Shown one piece after another: positions 10,741 to 23,580 of a stretch of 64,000 bases of DNA; position 1 is the first letter of the stretch, and every line of letters starts with the position of its first letter. The position numbers were made by a program, and so were the translations under genes. The notes under the pieces are model-generated. The model worked only from the letters and a program-made list of their open reading frames with translations. It made no database searches and was not told where the DNA came from. The stretch comes from Dermanyssus gallinae (lineage: Eukaryota; Arthropoda; Arachnida; Mesostigmata; Dermanyssidae), in contig QVRM01002755.1 of the NCBI GenBank assembly GCA_003439945.1, forward strand, positions 569,001-633,000. Reading direction: 5' to 3'.

Positions 10741-11772
10741 ATTACCATCGACCTTTCATTAAAAATGGAACTGCGAGGGCGTTGCAACCTTAGAGCCTCT
10801 CATAGCAGCTATATTAAATGACGTGAATAATGTGCTGTTGACCAAAAGCTAGGCAACCTGGCGCTTAAAGGAGAATCGGTCCAGACCATTCTAGTTCAGT
10901 GGCCTATAACTACAAGGCCGGCGAAGCCACGCCTTGTAGAGGAAAACGTGACCAATTTGCATGGTGCACGTGTATGTTTTATGGCTTCTTTTCTGTGGCC
11001 TACTTATGCGGGATCAACACTGGCTTTCGTGGAAAAACAACCCACGGGCCTACAATTTACGCTTTCCTGCTCCGCCCTCTTCATAGACTTCGGTAATTTG
11101 AATATTTAATCAGACCGGCCTGCCTCCAGCCGTACAACGGCTATTCGAAACCTATCCTAGCGAATCTGAAATGTTGGATAAGTAGTCCAACGTCTCATGG
11201 CTATGCACAAATACCTGTTATGAACGTGTTTGCGGTACATTTATGTAATGACAAATCTGCATTTTCAGAGAAGGTCCCCATCGAAGGAAAAGGGCGGAAA
11301 ACTACGAGTGCATGCGACCATTGCGACGGAACTTAAAGTTCAAAGGGTTTGGTCATGGAGTCCAGGAGAGCCACTGAACACGGCACTGAGGCCGTCTGAA
11401 ACGGGCACATGAGGCCTTCCCTGATCTCGAGCTTATTTACGTTGAAACTGTGACAGAAGTCCTCGTTATAATTATCCAGCGTTTCATTTGCTTTGCCTCG
11501 GAGAAACACACAAACCGTACTTTAATCACAGCTAGAGCAGTCTTGTTAAGAAAGCCTACTGTCCAGAGAGTTATGCTGACCTGAACTGTCCAACGCGTAC
11601 GCAGGTTGCAGACGGTTCGATAATTTATTACGTTATTAAGCTGCAGAGATACGATCTCTTAGTGTCTCGGTAAGGTATTCGGCTAAATTGCTTAATTATT
11701 ACGGAATCTCCGGCCTCAAGTTGTTATTAGTAGTTATACATATAGACACAAATCCAGCCTTTGGTGGCTTAA
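10741..11772. other. Intronic stretch, nothing recognised
   Basis: Unique-looking sequence. Small frames at 10899-11096 and 11230-11412 have no similarity I can name. Confidence 0.5.
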
Positions 11773-11953
11773 TTGTGGCGGCGTGGTTAAGGAGATTAGT
11801 GCGTTAGTGATGGTTGTCATCTACCGAGGTGTCGCCGGTCTGATTCCTGTTGTTAATCAAATTTATTTGAGCACTGCTCATTGAGAATAGATGATAAACC
11901 ATACCGCTGAGAGTCAGCGGCCATGCTGCCACAATGACTGTTAAGAAAACCCT
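11773..11953 (+). repeat. SINE family C, second copy
   Basis: It shares tgtggcggcgtggt...aagg, the gtcgccggt.tgattcctgtt B-box region and gataaaccat.c.g.tgagagtc with the 4862 copy. Its B box is degraded (ggtctgattcc). Confidence 0.72.
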
Positions 11954-12235
11954 AGATATCTCAAGATGTCCGACCCATGGTACCTTAAAAATGTGCCTCA
12001 GAAAATATTCCAAGCCGTGGCGGGCAAAGGATGGTCTAGAATTAAAAACAACCTCATTAAACATGTTTAAATTCTAGCCTTTGGCAGACAACAGTTGCTA
12101 TATTTTCGCTGATTCCAATTCCACTAAAGCCATGGGTGAAAGAGAGATGTTCACTATTTTTGATACTCCCGCAACAGCTAAAATGGAAGTATCCCTCGCT
12201 GATACACTTAGCCGTAAGACTGCGTATACAGAGCA

Positions 12236-12280
<45 letters not shown>

Positions 12281-13204
12281 CACTTTTGCTCTGTGCTCCT
12301 CCTATACATACGTTAATGAAATTTCAACGGTCATTTATTGTCGGCCGTCCCTGCAGCGACGCGCTCTGAAATTTTCTTTGACAAACGTTTACTTTAACAT
12401 TTTTACTGACATGGGAAAATTCGAATTATTATCAAATCTACTTGTTCTGAGTGTTAGCTAAGAGGAGACTACTATATGCCATTATATGTATCTACTCTTA
12501 TATTCACAGCCACAGTGGTTTTTATTTCATTCATGTTCTCACTGGATTTATCAGGGTGTTCTTCAGCAGAAGAGTGTAATAGCATGGTAATGCTTAACCC
12601 AAATTTTAAATCAACGCAAATTCAATCCTACGTATGATAGGTAATACGACAGACTTTTGCAATGGTGCTGCAAGCAACAGACAGCTAAAAACGAATATCT
12701 ATCCTACTGGTTTAACTGTGCGAAGACTAGTTCCAGTTTGTAGGCGACTTGAACATTGTGTGCCGTCTGCTGTGGAGCAATCGTACGTGTTGTATACTTC
12801 GTAATAATTCAAGTCAAAAAAGTTTCAACTTGTCTAGGCTTTTTAATAAACACAATTTAGGCTTAGATCGGCAGCGGTAGCGTACGACGATACATACTGT
12901 GCAGCCTGGTGGCCTTATAGCAAAAATTATTGATTTTAAATCCAAGTGTTCCGGGATGTCGTCGGTAAGCGACACAAGAACAAGAGATACCACACACACA
13001 GGGAGATAAAAATAGTTGTTTGCGTGTCCACGCTATCACTTGCTGCTGTTCTAAGGACGGTTTGCACGGCATACATTTGGCTCATGAAGGCTTATCCAAG
13101 AGCAAGCGCCTGACTGGGCCGCTCTCATCTCCGTCTGCTCTTCTCTATGGGCCTCTATTGCCTTGTCTCACTGTTCCTTCACTGGTCGCCTTTCTGTTGC
13201 GTCT

Positions 13205-13210
<6 letters not shown>
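11954..13210. other. Intronic stretch with a (TA)n tract
   Basis: Contains (TA)n at about 12238-12278 and otherwise no recognised feature. The 13020-13300 frame is partly encoded by the following simple repeats. Confidence 0.5.
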
Positions 13211-13298
<88 letters not shown>

Positions 13299-13340
13299 TA
13301 GATAGATATACATATATTTTCTCTCTCTCTCTCTCTCTGT
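13211..13340. repeat. Compound (TC)n(TA)n(GATA)n(TC)n microsatellite
   Basis: (TC)n at about 13210-13240 is followed by (TA)n to about 13296, short gatagata, then (TC)n again at about 13320-13338. Confidence 0.92.
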
Positions 13341-14089
13341 ATCTTTAGTTCTATCTCTTAGGCAATTTCCTGGCTAGTTCTGCAAATATCGCCGCCTCGG
13401 TTGCGGTCACCGAGTCTTAGGGAAATGTCTGCTGTCAGGTATCGTGTCGGAGGTCATTTTCGTTTGGATAACGAGGCTGGCCCTGCGTAAAACACAAGTC
13501 CGCCGCCGCCTTTAGGGCAGTTACGAGCGCTGGTCCTATGATCATCACCGCCATCCAACCTTGAAGCATACATAAAGCAACATTATCATTGTCGTCCTGC
13601 GGGGGGGGGGCATCAGGCGACATCAGTTGGGTCTCGTAGACGATCGAACGTCCGAAGTAGGCCACACTCCTCACCCCAACCCGATAGGCCAATGTTTTTT
13701 CTATACCCCATAGCAAGCCAGCCACCGTCTGTAATCAGGTTTTTGCTTTTGCAGGAAAAGCACAGAATATGTTCTCTGCTGCCCTGTAGAGATCTGGGCA
13801 AGCACATAGAAGACACCAGACTGCAAATCGAGTAAAGGTGAGGAAGGTCGGGTATCGGGTCGTCCAGCCCTTGGGTGCGCGCTGGATATCCTCTCCATAT
13901 ATATATATATTTATATTGTCATCAAGGCAACGTCGCAAAAATGGGTTGCAACTCTAAGTCTCTTAATGGTACAGTCCCATAAAATTCAATAACATTGTTC
14001 TTGTATACGTGTTGTCACCGAGACTGGCAACTTTAATGTGTCATGGTGAGGACTTGTTTCTTGTTCCATATATATATATATATATTTAT
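13341..14089. other. Intronic stretch with unassigned minus-strand frames
   Basis: Three overlapping minus-strand frames (13435-13725, 13613-13816, 13701-13898) look like one broken coding stretch when read together, but I see no family motif. It may be an unrecognised transposon relic. A (TA)n tract lies at about 13897-13910. Confidence 0.35.
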
Positions 14090-14166
14090 TTATTGGGTCT
14101 ACAAAAAACTTTTTTCGTTTTTTTAATGATTCTCTACGGACAAAACCGAAATTTTTTTTTTTTGTA
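14090..14166. mobile_element. Short MITE-like element between (TA)n tracts
   Basis: The sequence tattgggtctacaaaaaa to the right edge matches 51267-51346 (attgggtctacaaaaaa, then acggacaaaacc). Both copies are flanked on each side by (TA)n and have imperfect inverted ends. It is probably a mariner/Tc-type miniature remnant, since those elements target TA. Confidence 0.55.
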
Positions 14167-15713
14167 TATATATATATATTATTTCACTGATTGTACTGCT
14201 TTTAGAAAACTAGATAAAATAAATTCTTCCTATTGACGATAAGACGGGTACATGACGAAAACAAAAATTACAATAAAAACTACTGCAAAGGCAATTATTT
14301 TTGTAAGCATCTCTTGTGGTCAAATGTTTTTGCACTAGGTAGAACACTGTAAATTTGTGCGTGTGGACAAAGACACATCGTCAAACCTTGTGAACAGGCG
14401 CTTGGACAGAAAATACCATGTACCCAAGCAGTGAATACCGACAAAGCATGTGGCTGATGTGCCTGCTTACTCAGTGCGCGGTCCGGTCATCAAACTTATC
14501 GAAACAATTCGACTTTAGAGACGGAGAGAACGTTTAAAGCAATGAAGATTTATGCCAGCGGAACTTGCTTATCTGAATCTGGCAGATGTTCAAGTGGACA
14601 CCTGTATAGCTGACGTACCCGTAACAGCTAGGTTTCAAGACTGAAGTGCTGCTGATGTAACGGGTCTTAGACATTTGAAGAAGTGATAGAAAACACCCTT
14701 TCGCCGTTCCCGCCTCTCTCTTTTTTTTGAGCTCCTCCAGCTTCTTGGAGCAACTAAACCAACGGTCGAGAAACGCACACGACGAGGACTTGCCTGCTTA
14801 GGATTTACCCGATATTGCTGATACCTAACAGATACCTGCCTGCTCAGCGGCGGCTCACCATCTGTCAGTAGTAGCCGGTATTCTGCCGGCAATTCATGCC
14901 ACAATCCGGCCACGACAAAAAGTACAACGGAGAACGGTAGCATGCATGTGTGCGTCGTCCCATAATAACGGTGTCGATCGGTGTCTTTAATACAAAGGCC
15001 GACGTGGCTCTTCAAGTGGTGTGACGCTGATCGAAAGCTCACCACCGTTCCGGGTGTTTCGATGGCCAGCATGGCGTGAATCCTGAGTCGGGGAGTCAAG
15101 TGTACGAAGCGAACGAAGAAACGCCCCGCCAAATAGAAGAAGAGATACGGACGGACGACGACCGAGAGAGAGGAGAATCGAGATCATAGAAAAACGATGT
15201 GAGAAGACAATGATGATGAAGATGACGACGACGACGACGACGAAGCCATGCCAATGTGCTTAGAAAGCCGATATCGTAATCTCGGCGGGCGTGGTCATTG
15301 GCGTTGCTAGCGCCAGCCGTACAGAGGGCGCGTCTGGGTGTATCTACGTCCGTGTACACACAGGGGCGTCGGCGGAGGCGGCTGCCCCCCCACCCGGTTT
15401 CATTGTGCGCAAAGACAACGCTATCGGCGACAAAATAACAACGCGAAACTCGCACGCGAAAAGCTATCTTCTCTTATCTCTTATCACAACAATGGCAGCA
15501 TCGTCGATTTATGGAAGATGACTACTGGTAGCGGGTACGCTAATGACAGAAGCGACTGGCAGTTCCGAGACGAACCCAACGTTCGGCAACATTTGTACCG
15601 CGCCGTATATGTATATATATATATATGTATGCCCCTTGTTCCATTAGAGGAAATGCGTGTTTACCCAAGTTGTACTACATCCCACTGTTTGTTGGACGAT
15701 TACTGGGAGGCTC

Positions 15714-15744
<31 letters not shown>
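14167..15744. other. Intronic stretch with a CpG-rich part and an unidentified 165-codon minus frame
   Basis: 14635-15132 on minus is an open frame of 165 codons (contains LWHELPAEYRLLLTDGE) that I do not recognise. It lies next to a CpG-richer stretch, about 14.95-15.45 kb, with (GAC)n at about 15226-15246. I see no splice pair that ties it to the receptor. It could be a transposon relic or an unrelated intronic exon. (TA)n lies at about 15715-15744. Confidence 0.35.
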
Positions 15745-15747
<3 letters not shown>

Positions 15748-16860
15748 GGTCATTCAGGGAGTATTGTACTTCTTTCGAGGTTTGATAAACTCGGCAAGAA
15801 AATAAGTTTTCCCTATGGAGGGAAGACGAGGAAAACGTCTTGTTTAGGAGAAAGAATGAAGTTTTTATAAATAGTTTTTCTGCCGTTTTTCTCCTACATA
15901 GTTGTGCGAAATCTACGTTTGCGGGAGAGCCAGTCCATGCATGAAAGGACCGATTACACCGGCGTGTTCGGAGGAAAATTCTGCACAACGGAAGACACTT
16001 TACTAGCTTGCGTAGCAAAAAGCGAATACCCAGTTTAAGGAAAGTCATGAAAAGTCGATATTTTACGTTAACGCTTTTTCATGAAAAATCGTAATTTTTT
16101 TCCATTGCGACCAAAAATGTACGTCCAAAAGACAACTCTCACGCAATAGCAAATTTAATGCCCATCATTTTCGTACCAAGGTGATGGTGCTGCGTTACGT
16201 AGTTGTCAAGTAACTAAGCGGTTTCGACAGTCATAGTTGTTATGTTTTACGTGCAAGTTTTCACGTTCAGAACCGTACAAATTTGCCAAGACGTTTCCGC
16301 CCCCTCTTTCCACTAGGAAAAATTATTCTCTACGCCCTATGCAAATATGCATGCCTTCGCTTTCGATATGGCTATCGAAAAAGCTTAGTGACTTGACAAC
16401 TACGGTACAGCACTTTGGTACAAAAGTGGTGGGCATTAAATTTGTCATTGCGTGAGAGTGGTCTTTTGGACATACAGTTTTGGTCGTAATGGAAAAATTT
16501 AACGATTTTTCACGAAAAGCGTTAACGTAAGACATTACAACATATCGACCTTTTATGACTTTTCTCAACCTGTGTATTCGCTTTTTGCTACGCAAACTAG
16601 TGTTTGCCGTGTGCCGTGTGCAGAATTTTCCTCCGAACACGCCGGTGTACTCGGTTCCTTCATGCGTCAACTGGTTCTCCCGCAAACGTTGATTTCGCAC
16701 AACTATGTAGGAGAAAAAAAGGCAGAATAACGACTTTTATAAATTTTATCCTCACTCCTAAACAAAACGTTTCCGCGTCCTCCCTCCATAGGGAAAAATT
16801 ATTTTCTTGCCGAGTTCTATCAAACCTCGAAAGAAGTACAATACTCCCTGAATGACCCTG
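15745..16860. mobile_element. 1.1-kb foldback DNA element, copy 1
   Basis: The ends are inverted: cagggtcattcagggagta on the left and tactccctgaatgaccctg on the right. Complementarity continues inward over most of both arms (aggtttgataaactcgg against cgagttctatcaaacct; gttttggagaa-type blocks near 15840 and 16755). The arms meet near 16.28 kb. Both ends sit directly in (TA)n tracts. No transposase remains. It is a non-autonomous, probably TA-targeting element; a related copy is at 47100-48263. Confidence 0.82.
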
Positions 16861-16887
16861 TATATATATATATATATATATATATAA

Positions 16888-18760
16888 ATATATACACGAG
16901 GGTGAATCGATAAGTTCTAGTAATTTAAAATTTAAAAATTGAACCAACACCAACTTATTTTGCTTTATTATGCTTAGAAGGCCCATTCATCAGCTACACA
17001 TAGGTCAAATTTTGCGCCAATCGGTGGGACGATTATTGTTTGAGTTTGATTCAAAGATGTGACAAAAACGAGCTTCGGCGATTTTTAAGGAGCCGAAAGT
17101 AAAGGAGCAACGAATCGGCATAAATGTGTATTAGAATTCAAATCATATGTTCTAAAGTAGTACAAATGTTGTGCAAAAGGTACAAAAGTAGTACAAAACT
17201 GCTTATGGTGATCAAGCGGTATCCCGAAGCACTGTGTGTACGTGGTATCATCGATTTTGTGACGTACAAGAAGAGACCGGGAAATGTGTTATTGACGTTT
17301 TCTTCTGTTATTGACATGAACGGCCTTCTCCGTTAGGGAAAGCCGTCGACGTAAATAACAGAAGAAAAGTTCGTGATATTGAACTTAGCGATTGAGGAAT
17401 TATTAACAGAAATATATCTGAGGAATCGCAGGTATCTTATGAATCGGTTAAAACACTGTTTGCCGACACTTTATGGGTCAAAAAACTGGCAGCGTAGTTC
17501 GTTCCAAAAATGCTGAATTTCCAACAACTGAACGCCCGTCTTAAAATGTCTGAATGGAATCGTCAGGCAAGAGCAGTATATCCTGGATTGCTTCAGAAAG
17601 TAATCACTGGAGGCGAGTTCAAGTTCAAACGTGGTTTATTCAACGTAGCTGCATTTTGCAGTGCTTAAGTTCTCGGTAACTAAAAATGGTTAAAATAGAA
17701 TCAACCACCCAGACAAACTGTCACACTCGACATAATTTAAAGAATGATTTGGATAAGAGCTTTAAACAATACGTAATCACAATAAGTAATCTTGCGAGGA
17801 TCTCTAAACAGCCTTTGTTACAATGCGAAGCAATAAGTAAGGCAAGGCGCTCTCACATATACGCGCAAATTAAGTGGTACACGCATACAGCATCTACATA
17901 GTACACAACGACAACAGGTAGAACCACAGTAAACATTTAAAAAGTATTCAATTTGGCAAGGTGATCTCCTATCTAAAACACTAATAATCCCAATTTAGGT
18001 TATAACTATGTAACCGGCTTAATTTAGACGGTGAAATTAAAAGCCATTTTCATTTCTGTTTGATGTGAGGCATCTAATATTTTTAGGAATGCAGGTCCAG
18101 GCTTCAGGGAGCCGGCATGCAAGTAAGTGTTGACTAGACTTCAAGGATACTCAGGGCACTGCGAAAGTTGTTGTACGCCTAGCTGATGTCTGCTTTGGGG
18201 TAGGAACTAGTGAATTGCAATCTCCGCGGGTACAATAACTCGCGAAATTTGACATTTCCATACCATAGAAACACGTGTTTATTTTTTCATCATCAGTCAT
18301 GAGTGATGAAAACACATCGAAACCAAAGTCCAATCATCTCACTGGTGCTTCCAAGAAGAGAGTCAATCGACGAAATTTGGACAAAGCCGAAATACCACTA
18401 AGGTCATTTTGACTGTTTTTTTTATAATTATAAGGGAACCATCTTCCACGAATATTTGCCACCTAGTTTTACGGTCCACCGAAAATACTAGTGCGGAATT
18501 TTAACAAGATTCCGCGAGAGCGTCCGTCGCAAGAGACCTGAATTCTGGGTTAACAAATCTAAATGTTTTTTGGCAATCTTGCTATTCGCCGGACCTAGCT
18601 CCTTATGACTTTTTTGTTCCCAAATAATGTAAATATAGAATGTTAACAAATATTTGAAGTGACAACGTTTCGAGACTATAAATGAGATAAAAACAAAATC
18701 GCAGGAGTAATTCAACTCGATTCTGTTACTCGAGTTAAAAAAATATATTAGTTAGCAAAG
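16888..18760 (+). mobile_element. Decayed mariner-family DNA transposon
   Basis: A putative left end cacgagggtgaatcgataag lies near 16895. Frame-broken transposase follows: DQAVSRSTVCTWYHRF (helix-turn-helix region, 17212-17262), FVPKMLNFQQLNAR (near 17500), then, after an interruption of about 450 bp at about 17650-18100, HEYLPPSFTVHRKY and FREGVRRKRPEFW. The signature SPDLAPYDFFVP (18585-18620) contains the third catalytic Asp. Many stops and frameshifts show it is inactive. No matching right end was found. Confidence 0.78.
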
Positions 18761-18788
18761 TAATAGCATTTTTTGATCCGCGCTCATT

Positions 18789-18789
<1 letters not shown>

Positions 18790-18845
<56 letters not shown>

Positions 18846-18867
18846 TATATATATATATATATATATC
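18790..18867. repeat. (CA)n(TA)n microsatellite
   Basis: A short (CA)n run grades into (TA)n interrupted once near 18838. Confidence 0.92.
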
Positions 18868-19395
18868 ATTCACGTTTATAAACCACGGCCCGGTCGGCTC
18901 TCAACAACGCGAAATGATAGTCTTATTTACCGAGTATAAAGTTTGAGTGCCTAGAACTTGCAAACAGCTGGAGCTATGCATTGGACGAGTACATTCAATT
19001 ATGACTAAAGACTTAGACCTAAAACGAGTCATTTATTGGTAATAGATTTGGGCGGTGCAGTACTCAAAATGGGGACAGGCAACACTTCAATCAATTATGT
19101 CTCGATAAATAAATGATGCATTGCGATTGTTAGTATTAAAGAAAATTGCATTCCTCTGGTTTGTCAGTTCCCTACTTTGTTAATAACTACGCTCCACGCG
19201 TTCTTTGCCGGGTACGCTGTATACATAATCCGGCGGTGATTCAAATTTTAGATGCCGTTGAAATAGTAGGAATCCTCGGGAAAATGGCAAATACCTTACT
19301 TACAAAATTACCTATATATAAAGTGTAGAATATGTACAACATATATATAGAGTGTAGAGTATATAGAGTACATTAAGAGTGTAGAACCAAGCTAC

Positions 19396-19534
19396 CTGAG
19401 AGGACTGAAGGACGGCGTTGACGATCATGTAGACGCCAGTCAGCTTCTCGTCGTAGTCTTGCGGGCTGATGCCGTACAATAAGTGGGTGATGCCCAACAA
19501 CGGGAACAGTAGCAACGTAGCTTTGATTGCCTTC
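19396..19534 (-). CDS. Pdfr: Class B GPCR exon: TM6, extracellular loop 3, start of TM7
   Basis: This 139-nt exon (one base plus 46 codons) encodes KAIKATLLLFPLLGITHLLY, the class B TM6 signature with the tetrad Thr in KATL and the PLLG kink. Loop 3 is GISPQDYDEKLTG and TM7 begins VYMIVNAVLQSSQ. The acceptor is cgttacag and the donor cag/gtagct, phase 0. The next residue expected in the family is Gly (SSQG), which the 8017-7976 exon supplies. VNAVLQSSQG again fits a PDF-type receptor better than other class B groups. Confidence 0.9.
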
Positions 19535-19750
19535 CTGTAACGAAGCATTGAAGTCGTCAGTCGCCCTCTACCGTTCCTTGATAATTCGCCCTCTACTGAT
19601 AACTTTCCTGAACTCCCGAATCGGCGTACGCAACAAGCGGGTACAGCTCTGCCAAACAGCGGTAAATGACATAGGGAGTGCTAAAGCACAGGCAACACTA
19701 TGTGTTGTTAGAATAATTTCTGATTATGTGTTGTACTCCGCTCATATTCA

Positions 19751-19754
<4 letters not shown>

Positions 19755-19805
<51 letters not shown>
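19755..19805. repeat. (TA)n microsatellite
   Basis: An uninterrupted run of about 24 TA units, about 220 bp upstream (gene strand) of the TM6-TM7 exon acceptor. Confidence 0.92.
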
Positions 19806-19807
<2 letters not shown>

Positions 19808-20014
19808 TTGTATATCAATGAGACAAAACACTAAAAATAAAAGTCATTCTTGCAACGTTGTGCAAGAAAGTATTGTGCTGTCTCAGTTAGAGACCAGGTA
19901 GTAAGTATTTTGGTACATATGGTGTATGGTGTGTGGTTTGATCCTGACAGGGCGAGCAGTGCTGCATTTTAGAACCACCTACACTACCGTATTAGGTACC
20001 ATGCTAAATTGCAC

Positions 20015-20275
20015 GACCTAGGCATATACCCATATGCCGGGTCTATCCGTAGCCTTCAGTGTCTATTGCCTAGTGAGAGCCGGGAAGGGCTAATCTGCTC
20101 TCTGCACATGAAATCGTGGATACCGTCCAAAAAACATTTTCATCCTAGGCATATACCCATGTGCCGGGTCTATCTGTATATTCACTGTCTATTAAATAGC
20201 ATTCAGCTAGGGCCAGAGCCAGGGGGGTCAACATACTCTCCGCACAGAAAAGCACGACAGAAGCCGCCCTAAAAG
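20015..20275 (+). repeat. Imperfect tandem duplication, two units of about 130 bp
   Basis: Both units begin cctaggcatatacccat.tgccgggtctatc.gta and share .actgtctatt, an agagcc block and ctgc/ccgcaca. Units start near 20017 and 20144. No coding role is visible. Confidence 0.7.
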
Positions 20276-23055
20276 CAAGCATACAATTACAGAGGCCTGA
20301 AGAGCTTTGCTCTGCTTTAGCGAAGGTAGTCACGGTTATAAGTCCGACATCTAAATAAGCTAAATTGCCGTATTTAAAGCGTTGGCTAAGAAAGTGATAT
20401 TCTACATCCCAACTGACGGAATCTGTTTTATAATGGATTTTTAGCAGGGACGGCGATTGTCAAGGAGCGATCTCGGGACTTGTATAGCCTACAAAGACAG
20501 CGGTAAGTTTGTCCTAGACTGATCCCGAAGTCAAAATACAAAAACGTGCGATTAAAAAGGTCTAAGTCACGCTTGTCCTTAGGGTCTGCAGGGTGTGTCA
20601 AACGGTATCAATGCCAGTGGTTCTTGTACCAGCTAGAATGACAGCGTGGATCCGGTAAACAAGACATAAACGAAACGAATTTGAAAAAACACTAATGGTA
20701 GGCCTGTACTATGTGCAGGGTATGCGCAAATGCATTTCTTCCTTATCCGCAAAAAGCTACTCGCACTTTCTAGAAGAAAAAGAATACAAACGAATGTGTC
20801 AAAAAACCTGACACAACAAGTGGGAAACGTACCCTAAGTGCGCGCGATGGCTAAACTAGTGTTTAGCTTGGCAGTGTATCGCCTTATCAACTTAACGTGG
20901 CAAGTGTCGCCATCCGACAAAGTTGGTTGGTTTACTTCTAATAAATGTACACCGCTTCGTGTTTTCGTAGCAAGTGTATATCTTTGGTCGATAATCAGTG
21001 TCGATCGATCACAAAAGAACGTAAGATTATTATTATTATTATTAATATTATGCCAGATAATAGCCACTACTACTGATGATAATAAAGAGAGTAAAGGTAA
21101 GCCATTATCGGTGACTCTTTTTATTGCAGTTCCTTATACCCAACTCATTCCCGTATCTTGGCACGTAATACAAGAAAACGACGTTAGCAGCGCAGATAAA
21201 CGAAACCGTACGGACGGGTTCTATCTCTATTTCTGAGGAAGTAGACAATGTCCGAAGACTGGCCGTTTTCTCAGCAGTTAGGCTCTTCATGCTTAATACG
21301 GTTCGCCTCATGTTGGCAAATTTCAACCAGCTTGGGAGGTGTTTTTCACTATATATACACCGAGTGCTCTATTGGTCGATGGCAATAAGGGGTCGCTTTA
21401 TGTATTTTATGTCACGCTGTCCACCTACAGCTACTAAAACGATCCAACCAGGGCTAAAGATGCCGCGTACAGTACCCTACAAATGTTTTATTTTGGAGTA
21501 GGAAGCTAAAGTCGCACAAGCCAGAGGATTTGACCGCATTTAATGGCTTTGGTCTGGTCTTGCATGTGACGCTCGCTATGTAAACACCAAGTAAGTAGTG
21601 CATGGTTATCACATTTACTTCCTGGCATGCTCAAACGCCGTCTTTCTCAAGAAGTACAAGTTGTACACCTGCTGGTTCTGCCTGCAGAGGTGTGTCAAGT
21701 CGCATGCAGTGAAATGCGCTGCGTAAATCGTTACAGTACTTCGCTCGCCAAAAAGATGAAGAAAACCACGGGTTATAAAAACAACCTTATTAAAGAAGTG
21801 TATATTTTACTCAATTTGCGTGAAACGAGCATAGTTTAAACAAAAATTGTTCGTAAGTGCATATGCGGAGTGCACACCTGGGGTCTCCCACTTTTTGAAA
21901 CGTCAGTAGAGTTTATCGTTTATACGCAATGTGAGCTGCCCAAATATGGTATTTTACATGTAGGGTAATTCTTACTCGAAGCGATATTTTAAATTGTTAC
22001 TGCAAACACTGTATTAGATAGACCTTCGGATATATGAAAAATACGAAAAGTACGCACTAAGTAACAAAAATCGTAATATACTATTATACGCAACGGATCA
22101 TTTTTTACAGACGGGTGTAATAGATTCAACTATCGACATTATTCTATTTTTATTCAAACTGTTTTGGGTGCACGGGCTCGTATTATAAAATACTTAGAAT
22201 ATATGCAGATGACGTGAACCAAATTAATTTGGATGGCAACATAGGATCATATAATGTTTTATATTTATACTTTCTATAAACGCGTAGTGCCCTGTACGTC
22301 ATTAATTGATTACTGTCTCGAAATGTGTTTATCTAAAGGCTGTTATACCGGTGTCTATATATGAACACAACTATATAAACTTACACAACCACAACTACTG
22401 CTTTCGATACTACAGATTAGATTTAGGCAGTGTAAGATAAAAGTTACCGTACGATTGTTCTAAATATGTTTGATGTTCCGTACAGATAACCATAAGCAAA
22501 TAGCACACATGAATAGAGTGAGTGCAGTGTCTATCTCAACAGAATATGTGTATGTGCATGCGTATGTGCGTGAATAGAAGCTTTTTAAGCTTGTCCTCTC
22601 AAGCCTAGGCAGTGATCCTATCTTATCAGCCATAACGTGTGCCCACTCTGCAAACATCGAGAATAGCAGTACCATCGCGGCTATGGTACTGCTCTTCTCG
22701 ATTTTGCGCTATCCAAACGTAGAATCAACCCATCAGAATCAACCTATCTAAACGAAATACATGGCACATATGTCAGATTGACTGAAAATACTGTTAACAC
22801 TGGTGGGGATAATTACAGTCATTGCACTAAGATATATTATACTTGTTTTATTTATTCAAACATTTGGTTCTCTAACGATTCATACCATAAGCTAGGTCTC
22901 ACATCATGGGCCTCATAATAGACCCCTTCTGCACTGGTCCTGTCGTTTACAATAACCAGGTTTTTGTGGTAGCTTGCGATTATTTACGCAGATAAGAGAC
23001 ATACCTTCCTTCACTATTGCCTCTAGACGGTATTAAGCTCAAGACGTCCTAGGTA
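20276..23055. other. Intronic stretch, nothing recognised
   Basis: Mostly unique AT-rich sequence with a short (TTA)n at about 21028-21045. The frame at 20838-21236 has no recognised motif. Confidence 0.5.
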
Positions 23056-23230
23056 TTTAGGTTCGACAGCGTAGTGCATTCGCTTGCGCCTCGCAACCGG
23101 AGGAGACACATAAGTGCAGCACGGGTTCGATCCTCACCGCTGAACATTTGTGTTTATGGGGTCCGTTTTACGAAGCAATGCGAAAGCAGTCCCGATGACG
23201 TTAAATTTTGGCTGAGGGTCAGCCCGAAAA
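23056..23230 (+). repeat. SINE family A, diverged copy
   Basis: A box region cagcgtagtgcattcg, then cgcctcgcaaccggaggagacacata, B box gggttcgatcc, and the family body (tttgtgtttatggggtccg, gaagcaatgcgaaa, ggctgagggtcagccc). Confidence 0.78.
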
Positions 23231-23284
23231 AGTAGACATCTAAGAGAACTGCTTGGCCGAACCACGTGGGGTTTGCGGACATCG

Positions 23285-23580
23285 TATTTTATTAACTGCA
23301 GAAAAAGTAGATCAACCTTTTTGGAAGTACCTTTATGTTTGAGAGGGAGATATACTCATCTTAAATTTCGCCTTAGCCTGGTTGCTGTAAAATATTTTGG
23401 TGGCATGCTTTCCGTGTTAAATGCAAGGTGGTTTCGAACTTTACAACATGCCTTTCACTGCAGAAAAGGTAGATCAACCTCTCCGGAAGTCCCGTGTCCT
23501 TTTTTAGGGGGAGATATATTCATCCCAATTTTCGCCTCAGCCTGGTTGCTGATGGCATGTTTTCCGTGTTAAATGAGGTA
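23285..23580 (+). repeat. Tandem duplication, two units of about 170 bp
   Basis: ctgcagaaaaagtagatcaacct (23297) recurs as ctgcagaaaaggtagatcaacct (23459), followed in both by ggaagt.cc, a gggagatata.tcatc block, the cagcctggttgctg block and ttccgtgttaaatg. It lies directly after a SINE A copy. Confidence 0.75.

Noticed and set aside
17820..17860. Candidate TM7 exon around a minus-strand YCF sequence
   Set aside because: It gives YCFAL then stop with a poor donor; the 7976-8017 exon fits sequence, phase and both splice sites.
23063..23140. tRNA gene candidates at the A/B box pairs (also 4862, 10547, 11773, 27612, 45231)
   Set aside because: The same non-tRNA bodies follow each head and copies are dispersed and diverged, so these are SINEs; no clean cloverleaf with a free 3' end was seen.
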